DNA of 64,000 bases, taken from Chrysemys picta bellii. Taxonomy: Eukaryota > Chordata > Testudines > Emydidae. Below are positions 48,196-59,100 of the stretch, one piece after another. The notes under the pieces were generated by a model. The model did no database searches. It worked only from the letters and a program-made list of their open reading frames with translations, and was not told the DNA's origin. The stretch is from assembly GCF_011386835.1 (NCBI RefSeq), contig NC_088801.1, positions 22,802,824-22,866,823 of the forward strand. Reading direction: 5' to 3'. The position numbers were made by a program, and so were the translations under genes. Within the stretch, counting starts at the first letter, position 1. Each line of letters begins with the position of its first letter.

Positions 48196-48759
48196 AGCTC
48201 CAGAGAAATGGTGATAGCTGCAGCAAGGATTCATTGGATGGCCACATTCCCCATGGGCCCTGGTCATATCACCAACTATCACATTGATTTCTGGGCTGCT
48301 CCTTCCAGCCTCTCCAGTTTCAGATGAGAGGTTGATCCATCTTTTGCTGCCACTTCTTCCCACCATTCACCCCCAGTGGACTTTTCACTTCACTGCTGGA
48401 TGCCTTGTATCAAGGTTTGCCCTACACCGTCTGAAATTAGCCTATCACTAAAAACAGGCCTTAAATATGTAAGAGATGAACATGTGCACTTTGATATAAG
48501 TGCACTTATAAGTTTTTGTCTTTTTCTTCTCTCATATGAATTTCTCTCCTAACCTCCCTGGGGTTTCCAAGGCTCTTATATATATTGTATGTCAATAGCA
48601 TCTTTAAAATTGCTTCTACCTTATTAAATGTGGCTAAAGCAAATGTAGGAGGTAAAGCAATCTGCGTATAGAAATGTGTATGCGTATAGAAATACAGATA
48701 TTTCAAGCAATATCTTGGAGGTCATGTAAAAATGCCTTTCTGGCTGTCTTGAACTAGTA

Positions 48760-49007
48760 CAATGGTTACCAAACTGAGGTCCAGGCCACCAATGGCCTGT
48801 GGAAAGCTGGTTAATAATATCATGCTGACTCCTCCCCTTTGATTCCACCTTCAAAATTGCACAAAAGGTAGTTAAGAATATTTTCCACGTAAGCAATTGA
48901 TGCAGTTGCCACAAGAATGTTACTCAATGACCAATGGAAGTGAAGGTGGTCTATGGGATACTCTCTTCAGCTGTGATCCATGCTCTGAAAAGGTTTGGGA
49001 AGCCCTG
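48760..49007. mobile_element. Old hAT-like element
   Basis: The left end is CAATGGTTACCAAACTG and the right end, read on the other strand, is CAGGGCTTCCCAAACC. The inner sequences GGTCCAGGCCACCAATGGCC and GTGGTCTATGG are the damaged subterminal GGTCC/GGACC blocks of a common hAT MITE. Flanking 8-mers agree at only 4 of 8 positions, so the duplication is eroded or the ends are misplaced. Confidence 0.55.
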
Positions 49008-49389
49008 AAGCGGTGCATTCGTACACACTGCATAACTTGTGCAAGTAATACAAGTCAGGTAAAATATTATTAGAAGGGGGTACTGCTGGAGTGTAGTGCA
49101 TTCATTCTAGGGATCACCTATGCATTGGTATAATTGTAATGGTAATCATAATTAGCCTCCTCACATGGCTTTACAGGGCAGCACCTAATAGCAATCCCTA
49201 AGCAGCTCAGGACTAACATGTAGGAGTGTTCCATACCCTTGTTTTCCTACTGTGCTGGCATCATGAAGGGTATGTTAACTCTAGTCCTTATGTTGGGATG
49301 ATCCTCACTTGGCTAGTTAAGCTGACTTTATAGCCAGACTATGCTGGTGTGAAATGCAAAACAGCCACACGACACAAGAGGATCTTGTA

Positions 49390-49500
49390 CTTTAAGTGAT
49401 TCTCCCACGGTGACATAGCAAGTCAATTACAGAGCCAGAAAGAGAACCCAGGAGTCCTGATTCCTAGTCATCTGTTCTAACCACTGGATGACACTCACTC
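49390..49500 (-). mobile_element. MIR-type SINE, minus strand
   Basis: On the minus strand the order is CCAGTGGTTAGAACAG (A-box region), GACTCCTGGGTTCTC (B-box region), TTTCTGGCTCTGTAATTG and ACTTGCTATGTCACC. This is the 5' half of a MIR. Confidence 0.7.
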
Positions 49501-52500
49501 CCCAAATAACAGAGCGCTATACAAGTTATTTATTCCTTTTAGGTTTCTAGTACGTATTGACAATATCAGCAATTTTTTAAAGGTACATCAACACGTAGTT
49601 GCCAGAATACATGCCTTGAAAACATGATATGCAGAGAGAAGGGATTTCAGGAGATATTTAAATTAGTGGAGTAATAGGCAAAATGGAGTCTAGCAGCTCT
49701 AGCTAGAGCTCTTCGTACTTTTGCAGAGTTGTTTCATTTTTGTCTAGTCCCTATGTTTATTTCAGCTATGCCCGATACAGAGATGGCGTGTTAGCACGCC
49801 TTAATATTGAACCATTTACACTTGTTAGTTATACAGCATTTAGGGCAGTGATCATAAATTGTTCAATCACAAGGTTTAGTCAAAGCTAGCATTCTTTACT
49901 GATGTCTTGTCCCTAGGGTGTTGGAAATTCGATTGTTCAAAGTGCAAGTATGGTTTAGCAATCCTTTCCAAGAACCATTTATCAGAAATCCTAAAGAGGT
50001 AATATATAAAAGTGGGATAGGAAACGTACACATTAAATGGGATTTACCAGCCAAAGCCTTTGGAACTGCTTTCCTGTGAATGACTGGAATGGAGCAGAAC
50101 AAAGTCAATTACTGACTGTAATTAAGAAGTGGATGCATTTAAACTGTAGAGAGCAGTAGCAGTCTTCTTGAAATTGCCTAGTTACTCTGAAGATTAGTAT
50201 GAAGAAAGAGAGAAACGGACTTGAACAATATCTTATAGAGAGTATATTTTGAATGAAATCTCTTCCTGCAATTCTGTGATCTATTTTACTGATTTATTCA
50301 TAAATCACTGTTTATATATGATTATTACAATAACACATTCAGACACAGAAACTTTCAAACTGTATTTTGCTTTTGTCTTGTTAGCAATGAAGTATCTCTT
50401 TTGCATATCATACGGTACAATGTTTATGCAATGCAGAAATACTTGTATTTTAATAAAGCCTGAAGTTACTGAACGGAAGACTGAACTATGTTGTGTCCTT
50501 CTTAAGCCTTCAAAATACAGTAAATCTAATAATGTATGTTGCTCTTACTTTGAAAATGTTATTTCTTTTTATAATTTTAATAATGATTTGTTTATACGGA
50601 AAGAGTTGTATTAGATTGGATCGTCCTCTGTGTTTGGTCTAATTCATTTCTGCCTGTGTATGTTAATAAATTGTGATGTTATGTAATACATTTATAACCC
50701 AAAAGCTTTCAGTGTAAACCAGGGAAAGAATCAGAGATCTGGTTACCTTACGTTGGATTTTGAATTTGTACTGTTGCTAAAAAAAGAGAGGGTTTTTTTT
50801 TACCTTTTTAGTTCACAATCAGGATAACAACACTGGCTTTGGAAATCAAGTATTTGAGATCTACACAATAGTGATGATGCTAGGGGTTAATATAATCAGC
50901 TATGGTCTGATTGGCTCCTTTATGGAAGGGGCTCTGAATTTTCCCCATTCTGAAAGTCTGTCATCTTCTTCCTGCTCACAATGGAATGGGTGTCAGGTCC
51001 ACTTCCAGTGCCCAGGAATCCCAGTGGATCTGCAGGAATCTGCAGGGGTACATCTGCACAGAAGCCCTGTGATTTGAAGCTAGGTCCTGGACCTTTTGTC
51101 CCACCTTCCCTAGCTCTCTGACATGATGACTACATGGAGCTATGCTGCCAGGAGTCTCCTTTAGCTGCTGCTAATTCTGGAACCATTTCTCAGAGGGGTT
51201 TCCTCAAATCAGAGACAGTCACAGAACAGTTAATAAAGCCTTAGGCCGCATTTCCTTTTGCCACCTTTTCTGGTGTCATGGCAGGGAAGAAGAGATGGGG
51301 AAATGATGTGTGCTGATATCAGTGGGACTTGTGGTCATAAGGGTCCGTGCTTGTGGATATCACTCCAGGATGAGGGTTTGACTAGCAATTAAGCACTCCA
51401 AGGTGTGGTTAAATTAATAGCATAGCAGCTTAGGTGGTAATGACACTTGGCCTTTGCACCTTGATGCCTTAAAATGAACTCCAGGTGTAGTGAGACTAGA
51501 CAGTAACCCCACACCATATCATGTCTCTCTGCTTAAATAAGAAGTGAGGTTTTTACTCACGAAAGCTTATGCCCAAATAAATCTGTTAGTCTTTAAGGTG
51601 CCACCAGACTCCTTGTTGTTTTTGTAGATACAGACTAACACGGCTACCCCCTGATATTCTCTGCTTAAATGAACATCAAAGTCCAAATCTTGCCAACCTT
51701 ACATTTGTCCTCATTACTTTCTTGGACAAAAATTTCAGTGAGATTCTTGCTTGCAAAAGACCTGAGTAAGAGCCTCTGAATCTCATCCCCAGTTATAAAG
51801 TTTGGAGCACGTCTGAATGAATGGCCAAATTTATAGACCACTTGTACATGCCCTATACTCTGAATCTTTCATGCACTGTCCCTCTATGTGAAGATATGGC
51901 CATTCTCTGTTTCTCTTTCTCCAAATATGAATAATTCCTATAACACTTCAGAAAAAAGTTCAGACAGAGAGAAAGAAAATGTGTGCATATTTACACCAAA
52001 CATTGCCAGCTACATTAGACTGTGGAGCTGCATGTCAGGGGAATTAATATTCTTTTGGTAAATATTCCCAGTGCGGGGGTCAAAAATGTAAATTGACTTG
52101 TATTCAAATAAACTATTTTTCTAGGTAAATGGGCTCCTAATTACTTTGTTATAGATATATCTGTATTTAAAAAAAAATAACACTAATGTTAATTTGACTG
52201 AAGTGTTTAGAAAGAGGCATGCTGGGGTCTTAGATAAATATATTTATAACCTCCAATATAGAGAAATCAAATGTAAAAAAAAAATGCTAGCAGAGTTGAA
52301 ACAGAAACCTAAAATGATAGGAAATTCACAATTAATTCTAACACACGCATGTGCATTTTTTTCCAGAGTGGCTTGACTTAGATTTGAACCGTCTGTCTTA
52401 TCTCTGAATTCCCTGGCTTTTCTTAGCTTGTGTCACATTAACATAATTTTAGTATTCTTTGTATTTAATAGTTGTATTACTGAGACAATAAGTCATTTGT

Positions 52501-52699
52501 TGTGACATAGACTAACAGTTTTCAGAGAGAGGTTCAAAACTGCTTGGTAACTCCCAGTTCTCTAAGAGATAATTACTGGCACAAAAAGAAAGCATTTTAG
52601 TGTGTGAGAGAGTATATATTACTAAAATAAAATAAAATAAAATGATCTATCTTGTGTGGTTTGCTTACCTGTCATTTCTTTCCCCCTTCCCCCAACCAG
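49501..52699 (+). other. ARHGAP15: Intronic DNA leading to the first visible ARHGAP15 exon
   Basis: About 3.2 kb has no gene. The 121-codon frame at 50249-50614 is AT-rich and domain-less. It holds a dispersed repeat at 51541-51651 and (AAAAT)n at 52625-52643. The last 30 bases are the pyrimidine tract and acceptor. Confidence 0.6.
51541..51651. repeat. Common reptile interspersed repeat, family not resolved
   Basis: The ordered blocks are CACGAAAGCTTATGCCCAAA, TTAGTCTTTAAGGTGCCACC and ATACAGACTAACACGGCTAC, which recur widely in turtle DNA. A short hairpin (GTGAGGTTTTTACTCAC) lies at the left end. I cannot assign the superfamily with confidence. Confidence 0.6.
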
Positions 52700-52798
52700 A
52701 TCACAACGATATCAGGAAATGAGTTCCTCCTTCAGTCAGATATTGACTTCATCATATTGGATTGGTTCCACGCTATCAAAAATGCAATTGACAGATTG
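52700..52798 (+). CDS. ARHGAP15: ARHGAP15 internal coding exon (end of PH domain)
   Basis: ARHGAP15 is a cytosolic GTPase-activating protein for Rac. Its PH domain targets it to membranes and its C-terminal RhoGAP domain stimulates GTP hydrolysis. This 99-nt exon is preceded by a C/T-rich tract and AG (52698-52699), with a possible branch site CTTAC at 52664. It is followed by the donor GTATGT. It reads open in frame 0 for 33 codons, beginning ITTISGNEFLLQSD and ending WFHAIKNAIDRL. This is the last PH-domain strand plus the C-terminal helix with its near-invariant Trp (the W of DWFHAI). The peptide agrees with my memory of mammalian ARHGAP15 almost residue for residue. The paralogues ARHGAP9, 12 and 27 differ in the helix. 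Phase is 0 at both ends. The exon is too short for an ATG-based frame, and its first codon is not a start. The assignment rests on recall, not on a search. Confidence 0.88.
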
Positions 52799-54893
52799 GT
52801 ATGTATTTGTTTTGGCTGTTACCTTTATTAATTAAGATGTAGTAATTTAAACTTCATTTGCTTAGGCATCTATAGAGGTTTTAGACAGGCAGAAAGCTAG
52901 CTAACTAGAGAGACTTTCCTTTATTTGAAGGATGTATAAATATGTATGTATGTATATCTTGTAAAAAAAAAAGTCAGATAAACAAGGTTGTTGAACTAAA
53001 AAGTCATTTGATTCCTGTCTTAAAACAGAATGCTGCATTTATTTCTCTGGAATAACAAGGGCATTGGTTTACTGTGGGTTGTAAAAGCACACAAGCGCTT
53101 AATAACTAATGAATTTTTACATTTTCTGTTTATGCAGCCTACAGTATATAATCTTCAATAGAACTATTAATACATTTGAGCCTTTTATGCATTTTCATAT
53201 TACTTATTCACAAGAATAGCACTAGCAAATAATATTCCTTTGTAACTGATTGCTGTTATTCTCCCAGGAAGGCTGGGGTTTTTCTTCTAGAAATAAGCAG
53301 GGCTGTATTTTCTGAAAACCATTTTTAATTACCCAACCCAATTCAGCCATAGTCTTTTTTTCTTTTTGCTATACTCAGTATAAATCCCAAATCCCTTTTT
53401 TCTATCTATGCCTGATCCAAGAACAGATTTATTTTTATAGGACATTGACCCCTCTTGATTACTGCAAAATGTAGTAAGAAAAGTTATCTCTGCTGAATTT
53501 TCCAGGGGATTTTGCTGAAACTGAGTTGATAGCACCTGAAACTGGTATCTGTGAACGTGGTCTATGTGACATGTCCAAAAGTGTTAATTTGTATATGGCT
53601 ACAGCTTCTTTAAAGAGCTATAAGCAATGCAATACTTGCAAGCTATAATCAGCCAAGGGAAGTTTGATCTGAGGAGATATGTCTTCATACATTGTATTTC
53701 ATTGGTCAAATGTACTGTCACTTGATATCCTACTGGAGAGTTTTGGGTGGAGTTTCTGTGGAAGCGCTTTCTTGCTTATGTTGTTCAGTTAAGCTCCCAT
53801 AAACTCAGTTGCTGTGTTTGTTTGTTTGTTTGTTTGTTTGTTTGTTTGTTTGTTTGTTTGTTTGTTTTTAACGTGCCTCTAAGGGTGAAATCCTGGCTTT
53901 AAGGGGCTGAACCTCTTTGGAGGAGAGTACAAAGAAACACATAAAGGTAGATGCTCAGCTGATGTAAATTATCATCATTAGTGGAGATATGATAGTTTAT
54001 ACCAGACGAGTGTCTGCCCTATGTTATCCATGCAGGACAGTGGCATGTGCATGTTATCAAGTCAATGTGGACTGGGAATTATACACATATGCATCAATTG
54101 CTATAACTATCATCTTCTTAGTGTATGTGCAATGTACCTCAGGAGGCACATGACCAGGATTCATCACCAAATTTGGTCTGCTGGTTAGATCATTAGCTTC
54201 CCTAGTTTGGGCCGGGTACTGATGGGGAGGGCAACGTGAACGCTGATCCGTGCCCCCCATTATAACTATGAAAAGGTTTAACATGCATTTCTCTTTAAAA
54301 ATTCATCTGAGCTTGTGGGCACTAGAGTGATTACATCTCCATTTTGCCTGGTCATACCCAGCTACAGTAGTGCCCCTCTTGTTGTAAGAGACCAGTCCCG
54401 TTCTGGTTGCCTTCCATGTGGATGAAGTAGGACAAGAGGGGATCGTTGAGTCCTCTCCTTCTCTCCAGCTCCAAAATGCATTCAAACTGAATCCAATCCC
54501 ACATTAGTGGTACTTGAAACTCAACAATTACTGTAATTTCCAAGATAGGAAGCCAGACTATTTTAAACAAACTTCCTCTTTGCAATAATTCAGAAACACC
54601 CTTTGGACACACATGCAGTGGGGAAATCATTTCAGTCACCAATGTACAAAATTAGGCCTTTTGTTTTCCAATTTAGCATCTGAAATTTATTTGAGAAATT
54701 AAAACCAACTGTAAGGGTTATAAAACAGCAGTCTTATGGTGAACAGGTTTTGTATTACACTTTCCTTAACTTAAATATTCATTATATCATCTGGTATAAG
54801 TGTCTATCCGTTTCTGATTCTATGAATGTTCTGTAATTTTGTACTTCATTGTTCCATATAATATATATTTTTTTAAAAAATCATTATTTCCAG
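52799..54893 (+). other. ARHGAP15: ARHGAP15 intron between the two visible exons
   Basis: This 2,095-bp intron has GT...AG borders and joins two phase-0 exon ends. It holds a (TTTG)n microsatellite at 53815-53867 and short fragments that resemble old interspersed repeats (for example around 53945-53995). I see no other gene or RNA in it. Confidence 0.85.
53815..53867. repeat. (TTTG)n microsatellite, about 13 units
   Basis: This is an almost uninterrupted TTTG tetranucleotide run inside the 2.1-kb ARHGAP15 intron. It ends in GTTTTTAACG. Confidence 0.95.
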
Positions 54894-55020
54894 CCAAAAG
54901 AACAGAGTTGTACACCAAGAAATCTGGAGTTCAAACTTCAAAGATCCTCTAGCAGTGAATTACTGAGCAGCTTAAGTACTGAGTCCAAAGAACCAAAGTC
55001 TGAACACAGAAAATCTCTAA
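54894..55020 (+). CDS. ARHGAP15: ARHGAP15 internal coding exon (linker between PH and RhoGAP domains)
   Basis: This is the next ARHGAP15 exon: 127 nt, acceptor TTTCCAG, donor GTAAGT. It starts in phase 0, continuing directly from the exon ending at 52798, and ends after 42 codons plus one base (phase 1). It encodes PKEQSCTPRNLEF..., then a Ser-rich stretch (QRSSSSELLSSLSTES) and a basic end (EHRKSL). This is the low-complexity, likely phosphorylated linker that follows the PH domain in ARHGAP15. The trailing A is consistent with the Met that begins the next exon in mammals. The linker is less conserved than the PH part, as expected for a disordered region. The acceptor's pyrimidine tract is weak, because ATATATTTTTTTAAAAAA lies just upstream. 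A frame that reads through from 54849 to 55082 only appears to be an ORF, since it runs over both splice sites. Confidence 0.87.
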
Positions 55021-57482
55021 GTAAGTTTTTTAAACTAAATAACTGTTTGTACAAGATAATTTGTATTATGTATAAAATGTAATGAAACTAGGAACTTAAT
55101 ATTAGGCCCTATTTTTGCCTTTGTTGGATAAATAACTTACATCTAAGCAAAGGACAATTTTTATCTGCAAGTATCTGAGTTGGGGGGACATTGTCTTCTA
55201 ACCTAAATAAATTCCACAGGAAGCAAAGACATGTATCCAAGGTGTTTATTTCAAAAGTAAGAGACCTGGATCCGATCCTAACATTTTATTATAATGACTT
55301 TATTTCTATTTCAGGAAAATAATTAATTTTGATAGAGTAATTTTATCTGATAGATGTTTGTGCTCTTGAGTTGTGTAAAGGAAAAGACAGATCTTTTGCT
55401 TCAGACAACCAGAAACATTACTATAATTTTATGAAAAGAACTAAATTCCAAAAGTCTGAAGTTTTACTTTATTTGCCTAGGATGATTATAACAGAAAATT
55501 CTCTGAAACCAGTAATGATTTATTCTACTCCAGATAATCTTTCTTTTTGAAATTGTGTTGAGATGTTGAAGATTTTGTGAGGATGAAAGGCAGAGAACTT
55601 TTTCATGGCTTCCTGATGCCATACACACCATTAAAATTAGAATTGTTTCCCTTTTTCGATATGAGATGCACTTACTGATTCTAGGATAAACTTAGCTTCC
55701 CATGTGCCTTGAAATGCACACAAGTGGGGGAGCTCTGTGCAGGCAAAGGGAATTTGCCTATGCACAACTCTCTGCAGGATCGGGGTGTTAAATGCTAAGT
55801 TGATACAAGCCTTAGAAATGCCACAGCTAGATGGATGGATGATTTATTCTCATTGATAAATGGATGTAAGTATAGGTAACAACAGTGAGAACTATATATG
55901 TAAATACAAAAGTAAATTCAGTGAACTCCCTCATTTTGAAACCTATAGCCATATTTGGTTTCTGTAGCTTGTCCAGTTGAATAGATTTGTTTTTCTCTTT
56001 TTAATAGACTGTAAAGCAGTTTTGATTGTAGCATGTTAAAAATGTTCTTATATATCTTTGTATTGTGTTATTACATTGTATTTTTTGCTATACCTTTCAA
56101 AAAAGGCTCAACAAGCGGTGAAACAGTCTAAGGGCCTGATTCTGTTTCAACTAAAATTAATGGCAAAGTGCCTTGCAACTGTCTCACCGTTTGCTGACCC
56201 TTTTTGTTTTCATGGTATCATAATTCTTATATTTCACTCAACAATGATTTAGGAGACAGAACAGAAGAAACTGATCACCACCAATGACATAAACTTAGTC
56301 TACATTTCTTTTTTAGACCTTAGAGAGCTGTGAGTGGCCTCTTTCTTGTTAGAGGCTGTTTAAATACGTTAAAAATTTGAAAGTATCTGGTCTGAAATCT
56401 CACCAAACTGAAGCTTATATTTAAATACTGTAGATTGTATTGCTTAAAAATATGTATCTGGATTTTTTTTGCCCCATGAGATTAAGTAATTATGTGGAAT
56501 TAGAAAAATCATAGTATTCACTTACTTATTAGCAGTCCAAGCACAAATTGTATTGTCAGTTTTCTGCCTTTGGCTTTCTATGCCCTTAATGTTCACACAA
56601 GTATCGTCGCCAGAATTATTGGCAGCTAGAGCCAAAATTGCTTTAAAAAGGCATGAGAACTGATAATGACACATTGTTAGCAGTTAACAGGTGGTCGTTT
56701 CATTGTCCAGTTTGACTGCAGAGCACAGAGAAGATATGTGCAGTATCTGCAGTAAGTGCACTTATAAAGTTATTACAAAATTTAAACAATCATCTTGCTA
56801 TTACTTCCATTTTATTGATGACTGTCAGCAAAGCCAAATTAAAAAAAAAGAGATTTTTAAAGTATGTTTATTTCTCAGCCTGACAGAAACCAAGAAAGTG
56901 AAAGCTTAGGCAGACTTTTTGTGGGGAAGAAAGGCAACTGGTGTGAGTTAAAGAGCTACTGACACCTCCTGGAAAACTTTAATTACTATTCAGAGACAGT
57001 TCATATTAATCTGTAATTTTTTCTTTACATTTTAAATGTAATGCTGGTAAAAAAGTGTCAAAGGTCTGGCACACGATATTGAAAGTTTCTGCTTATTGAT
57101 TGAGCAAGTATCTTGGGGACAACACCTATCCCAGGTTTCAGCCCAAACTGTCCCACCAGCGTATTCCTCAGTTCAGACCTGAGGAGACCTCTAGGTGATG
57201 AGGAGTGAGAGTTAGGTTTCTATGCTCATTTAATCTTAGTGCCTCTGCAGAGATTCCCAGAAATGATGGCAATTAGCACCACTGGTGATGATGGTTTTTG
57301 AGACAATTTGGAAAACCAGCAAACTCAGTTTTACACAGGCCCCAGAACATCAGTCAGCTCAATCATACAGACTTTCAGTCACCACTGACCTGGTCTGGAT
57401 TAAATCCAATGAACTAGTATCTACTTTTCTTCTTAAATTGATAGTTTGCAAAGTTTCCCTGTGTTGGTATGGTGCTATTGAT
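55021..57482 (+). other. ARHGAP15: Intronic DNA downstream of the second exon
   Basis: It begins with the GTAAGT donor. No gene is present. Short pieces near 55.69-55.79 and 56.13-56.17 kb resemble old amniote LINE ends (GGATCGGGGTG, GGGCCTGATTCTG). Confidence 0.6.
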
Positions 57483-59100
57483 TAGAATGACCAGATGTTC
57501 CGTTTTTAAAGGGACAGTCCCGTATTTTGGCCCTCCTGCAGGTGTTCCGACTTTTTCTTAAAAATGGGCAGATTGTCCCATATTTTCTGTCTCTCCCCCC
57601 CACACTGTCTCTGTCGCCCGCCCCCCTACGCCCCCCCCCCCCCCCCGCTGCTCTGTCAGTGCAGCCCCTGCTGCGTGCCAGCTCTCAGCCAACAGGGCCC
57701 AAACCCCCGTCCCATTTCCAGCCGGTGCTGGCTGCAAGCTGCGGTGGCTGATGAGTGTGGACAGGTGTCAGGCGGAGGCCGGTTATGTGTCGCCTCTGCT
57801 GCCCACCCATTGGCCCTTTATGTGCTCCCTCTCTCACTGTCCTCTCCCTGCTTTACCCCCTCACCTCCCCAGCTCCACTGCTCCTCCATATCCCCCTGGC
57901 GGGGCATGTCCCACTCCCAGCGCTGTGTGGAGAACCAGCCCCTGGTCGGAGTGCTCAGCTCACCAGTAGATTGGCTGGCAGGATCCTTCCTTCCCTGACT
58001 GTCTCTGGCTGGGCCAGCACCCTGGGAAAGCCCAAGACCCTGTGGTCTGGGGCGCTGGCCAGGAGGATCTGAGCCCTGCATGTGCCAAAGCTGCACACAG
58101 CACAGGCATGTGGAAGCCTCTCCGCCCCTCAGCTAAGCTCTGAAATGGTGGTGGTTGGGGAAGCAATTTCCAGCCTGTTCATGGTGGGGCTTAGCACCCT
58201 CTTCACCTGACCCCCAACCCTAGGTCCTGCCCCTGGGAGCGTGGGGCTGCTCCGTCCACTAGGCACCCTCCCCTGCTGAGCCAACTCTCTGGCTGGTTCG
58301 CTAAAGCCCTTGCAGTCAGGTTCCCTGGGCCCTGGTGCACAATGCATCCTTAGGGCTTAACCCCTTCCTGCCTGCACTGTAGCTGAGGGACAGGAGGTGG
58401 CTGGGTTATGTCAGTGGCCAGCAGCAGCCTGGAGGTGTTAGCTGCCTTTTGACACTGTGGGGGAAGGAAGGGACAAGCTGCTTTCAGCCACATAGGGGGG
58501 TGGGGGGTGGGAGAGTAGAGAAGTGATGAGTTCTGCAAAGACACTGGCCAGGTCATCTCCCCCCCCACCCCACCCGCCACCCCTGCAGCTGGAAGCAGCT
58601 CCCATCCCTTCCCTCCTGCATAGTGCCAAAAGGCTGCTGCTGGCCATATTCTGGTGTGAACCCTGGCAGAAATCTGGAAAGTAGGGGCATGAGATCCTGT
58701 GCCCCACCCCCTATGTGTTGCCTTGGGAAGATGCGGCGCCAGGTACTAGGAGAGGCTGGTCCGTCAGGCATGGAGGGCGGAGAGCACCAGACAGGGAGGG
58801 TCGGGTTGGTCAGTCACTCTTCCCATGTGAGAGAGGTGTACGGGAGTGTGTGTGTGTGGGGGGCGGGGGATAGAGTTGTGTGTCACCTTTCCGCATGTGA
58901 ACCCTAGAGCCTCAATTATAAGAAGGTAAATAAAAATAATCCAGCTACGCAGTATTTCTTTTTAACAGGGGCTCAGTCAACTTGATTTTAATTTGAATGT
59001 TTGTACTGCATAGTTCTGCTTGATTGCTGTTGAACTCGCTTGAATACGAGTAATTTTACCAGGTATCCCATATTCAGCATAGGGAAATATGGTCACCCTA
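57483..59100. mobile_element. 1.6-kb non-autonomous DNA transposon, hAT-like
   Basis: The left end is TAGAATGACCAGATGTTCCG. The right end, read on the other strand, is TAGGGTGACCATATTTCCC. Flanking 8-mers CTATTGAT and GTATTCAT match at 6 of 8 positions, so an 8-bp target duplication (hAT class) is likely. Near the left end AAAGGGACAGTCCCG and GATTGTCCCATATTTT form subterminal repeats. Most of the interior (57590-58900) is GC-rich, with C-runs at 57602-57646, and has no transposase domain. At least fifteen overlapping frames on both strands lie inside and reflect composition only. Confidence 0.75.

Noticed and set aside
50249..50614. 121-codon + strand frame
   Set aside because: AT-rich, Cys/Ile/Tyr-heavy with no domain. 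It sits in intron with no supporting signals.
52700..55020. Exons belonging to ARHGAP12, ARHGAP27 or ARHGAP9
   Set aside because: The PH C-terminal helix WFHAIKNAIDRL, the linker EHRKSL and the exon phases fit ARHGAP15. The paralogues as I recall them differ here.
57564..58100. Cluster of Pro/Ser/Leu-rich frames (up to 144 codons)
   Set aside because: They are overlapping frames on both strands inside the GC-rich interior of the 57483-59100 transposon. Composition alone explains them.
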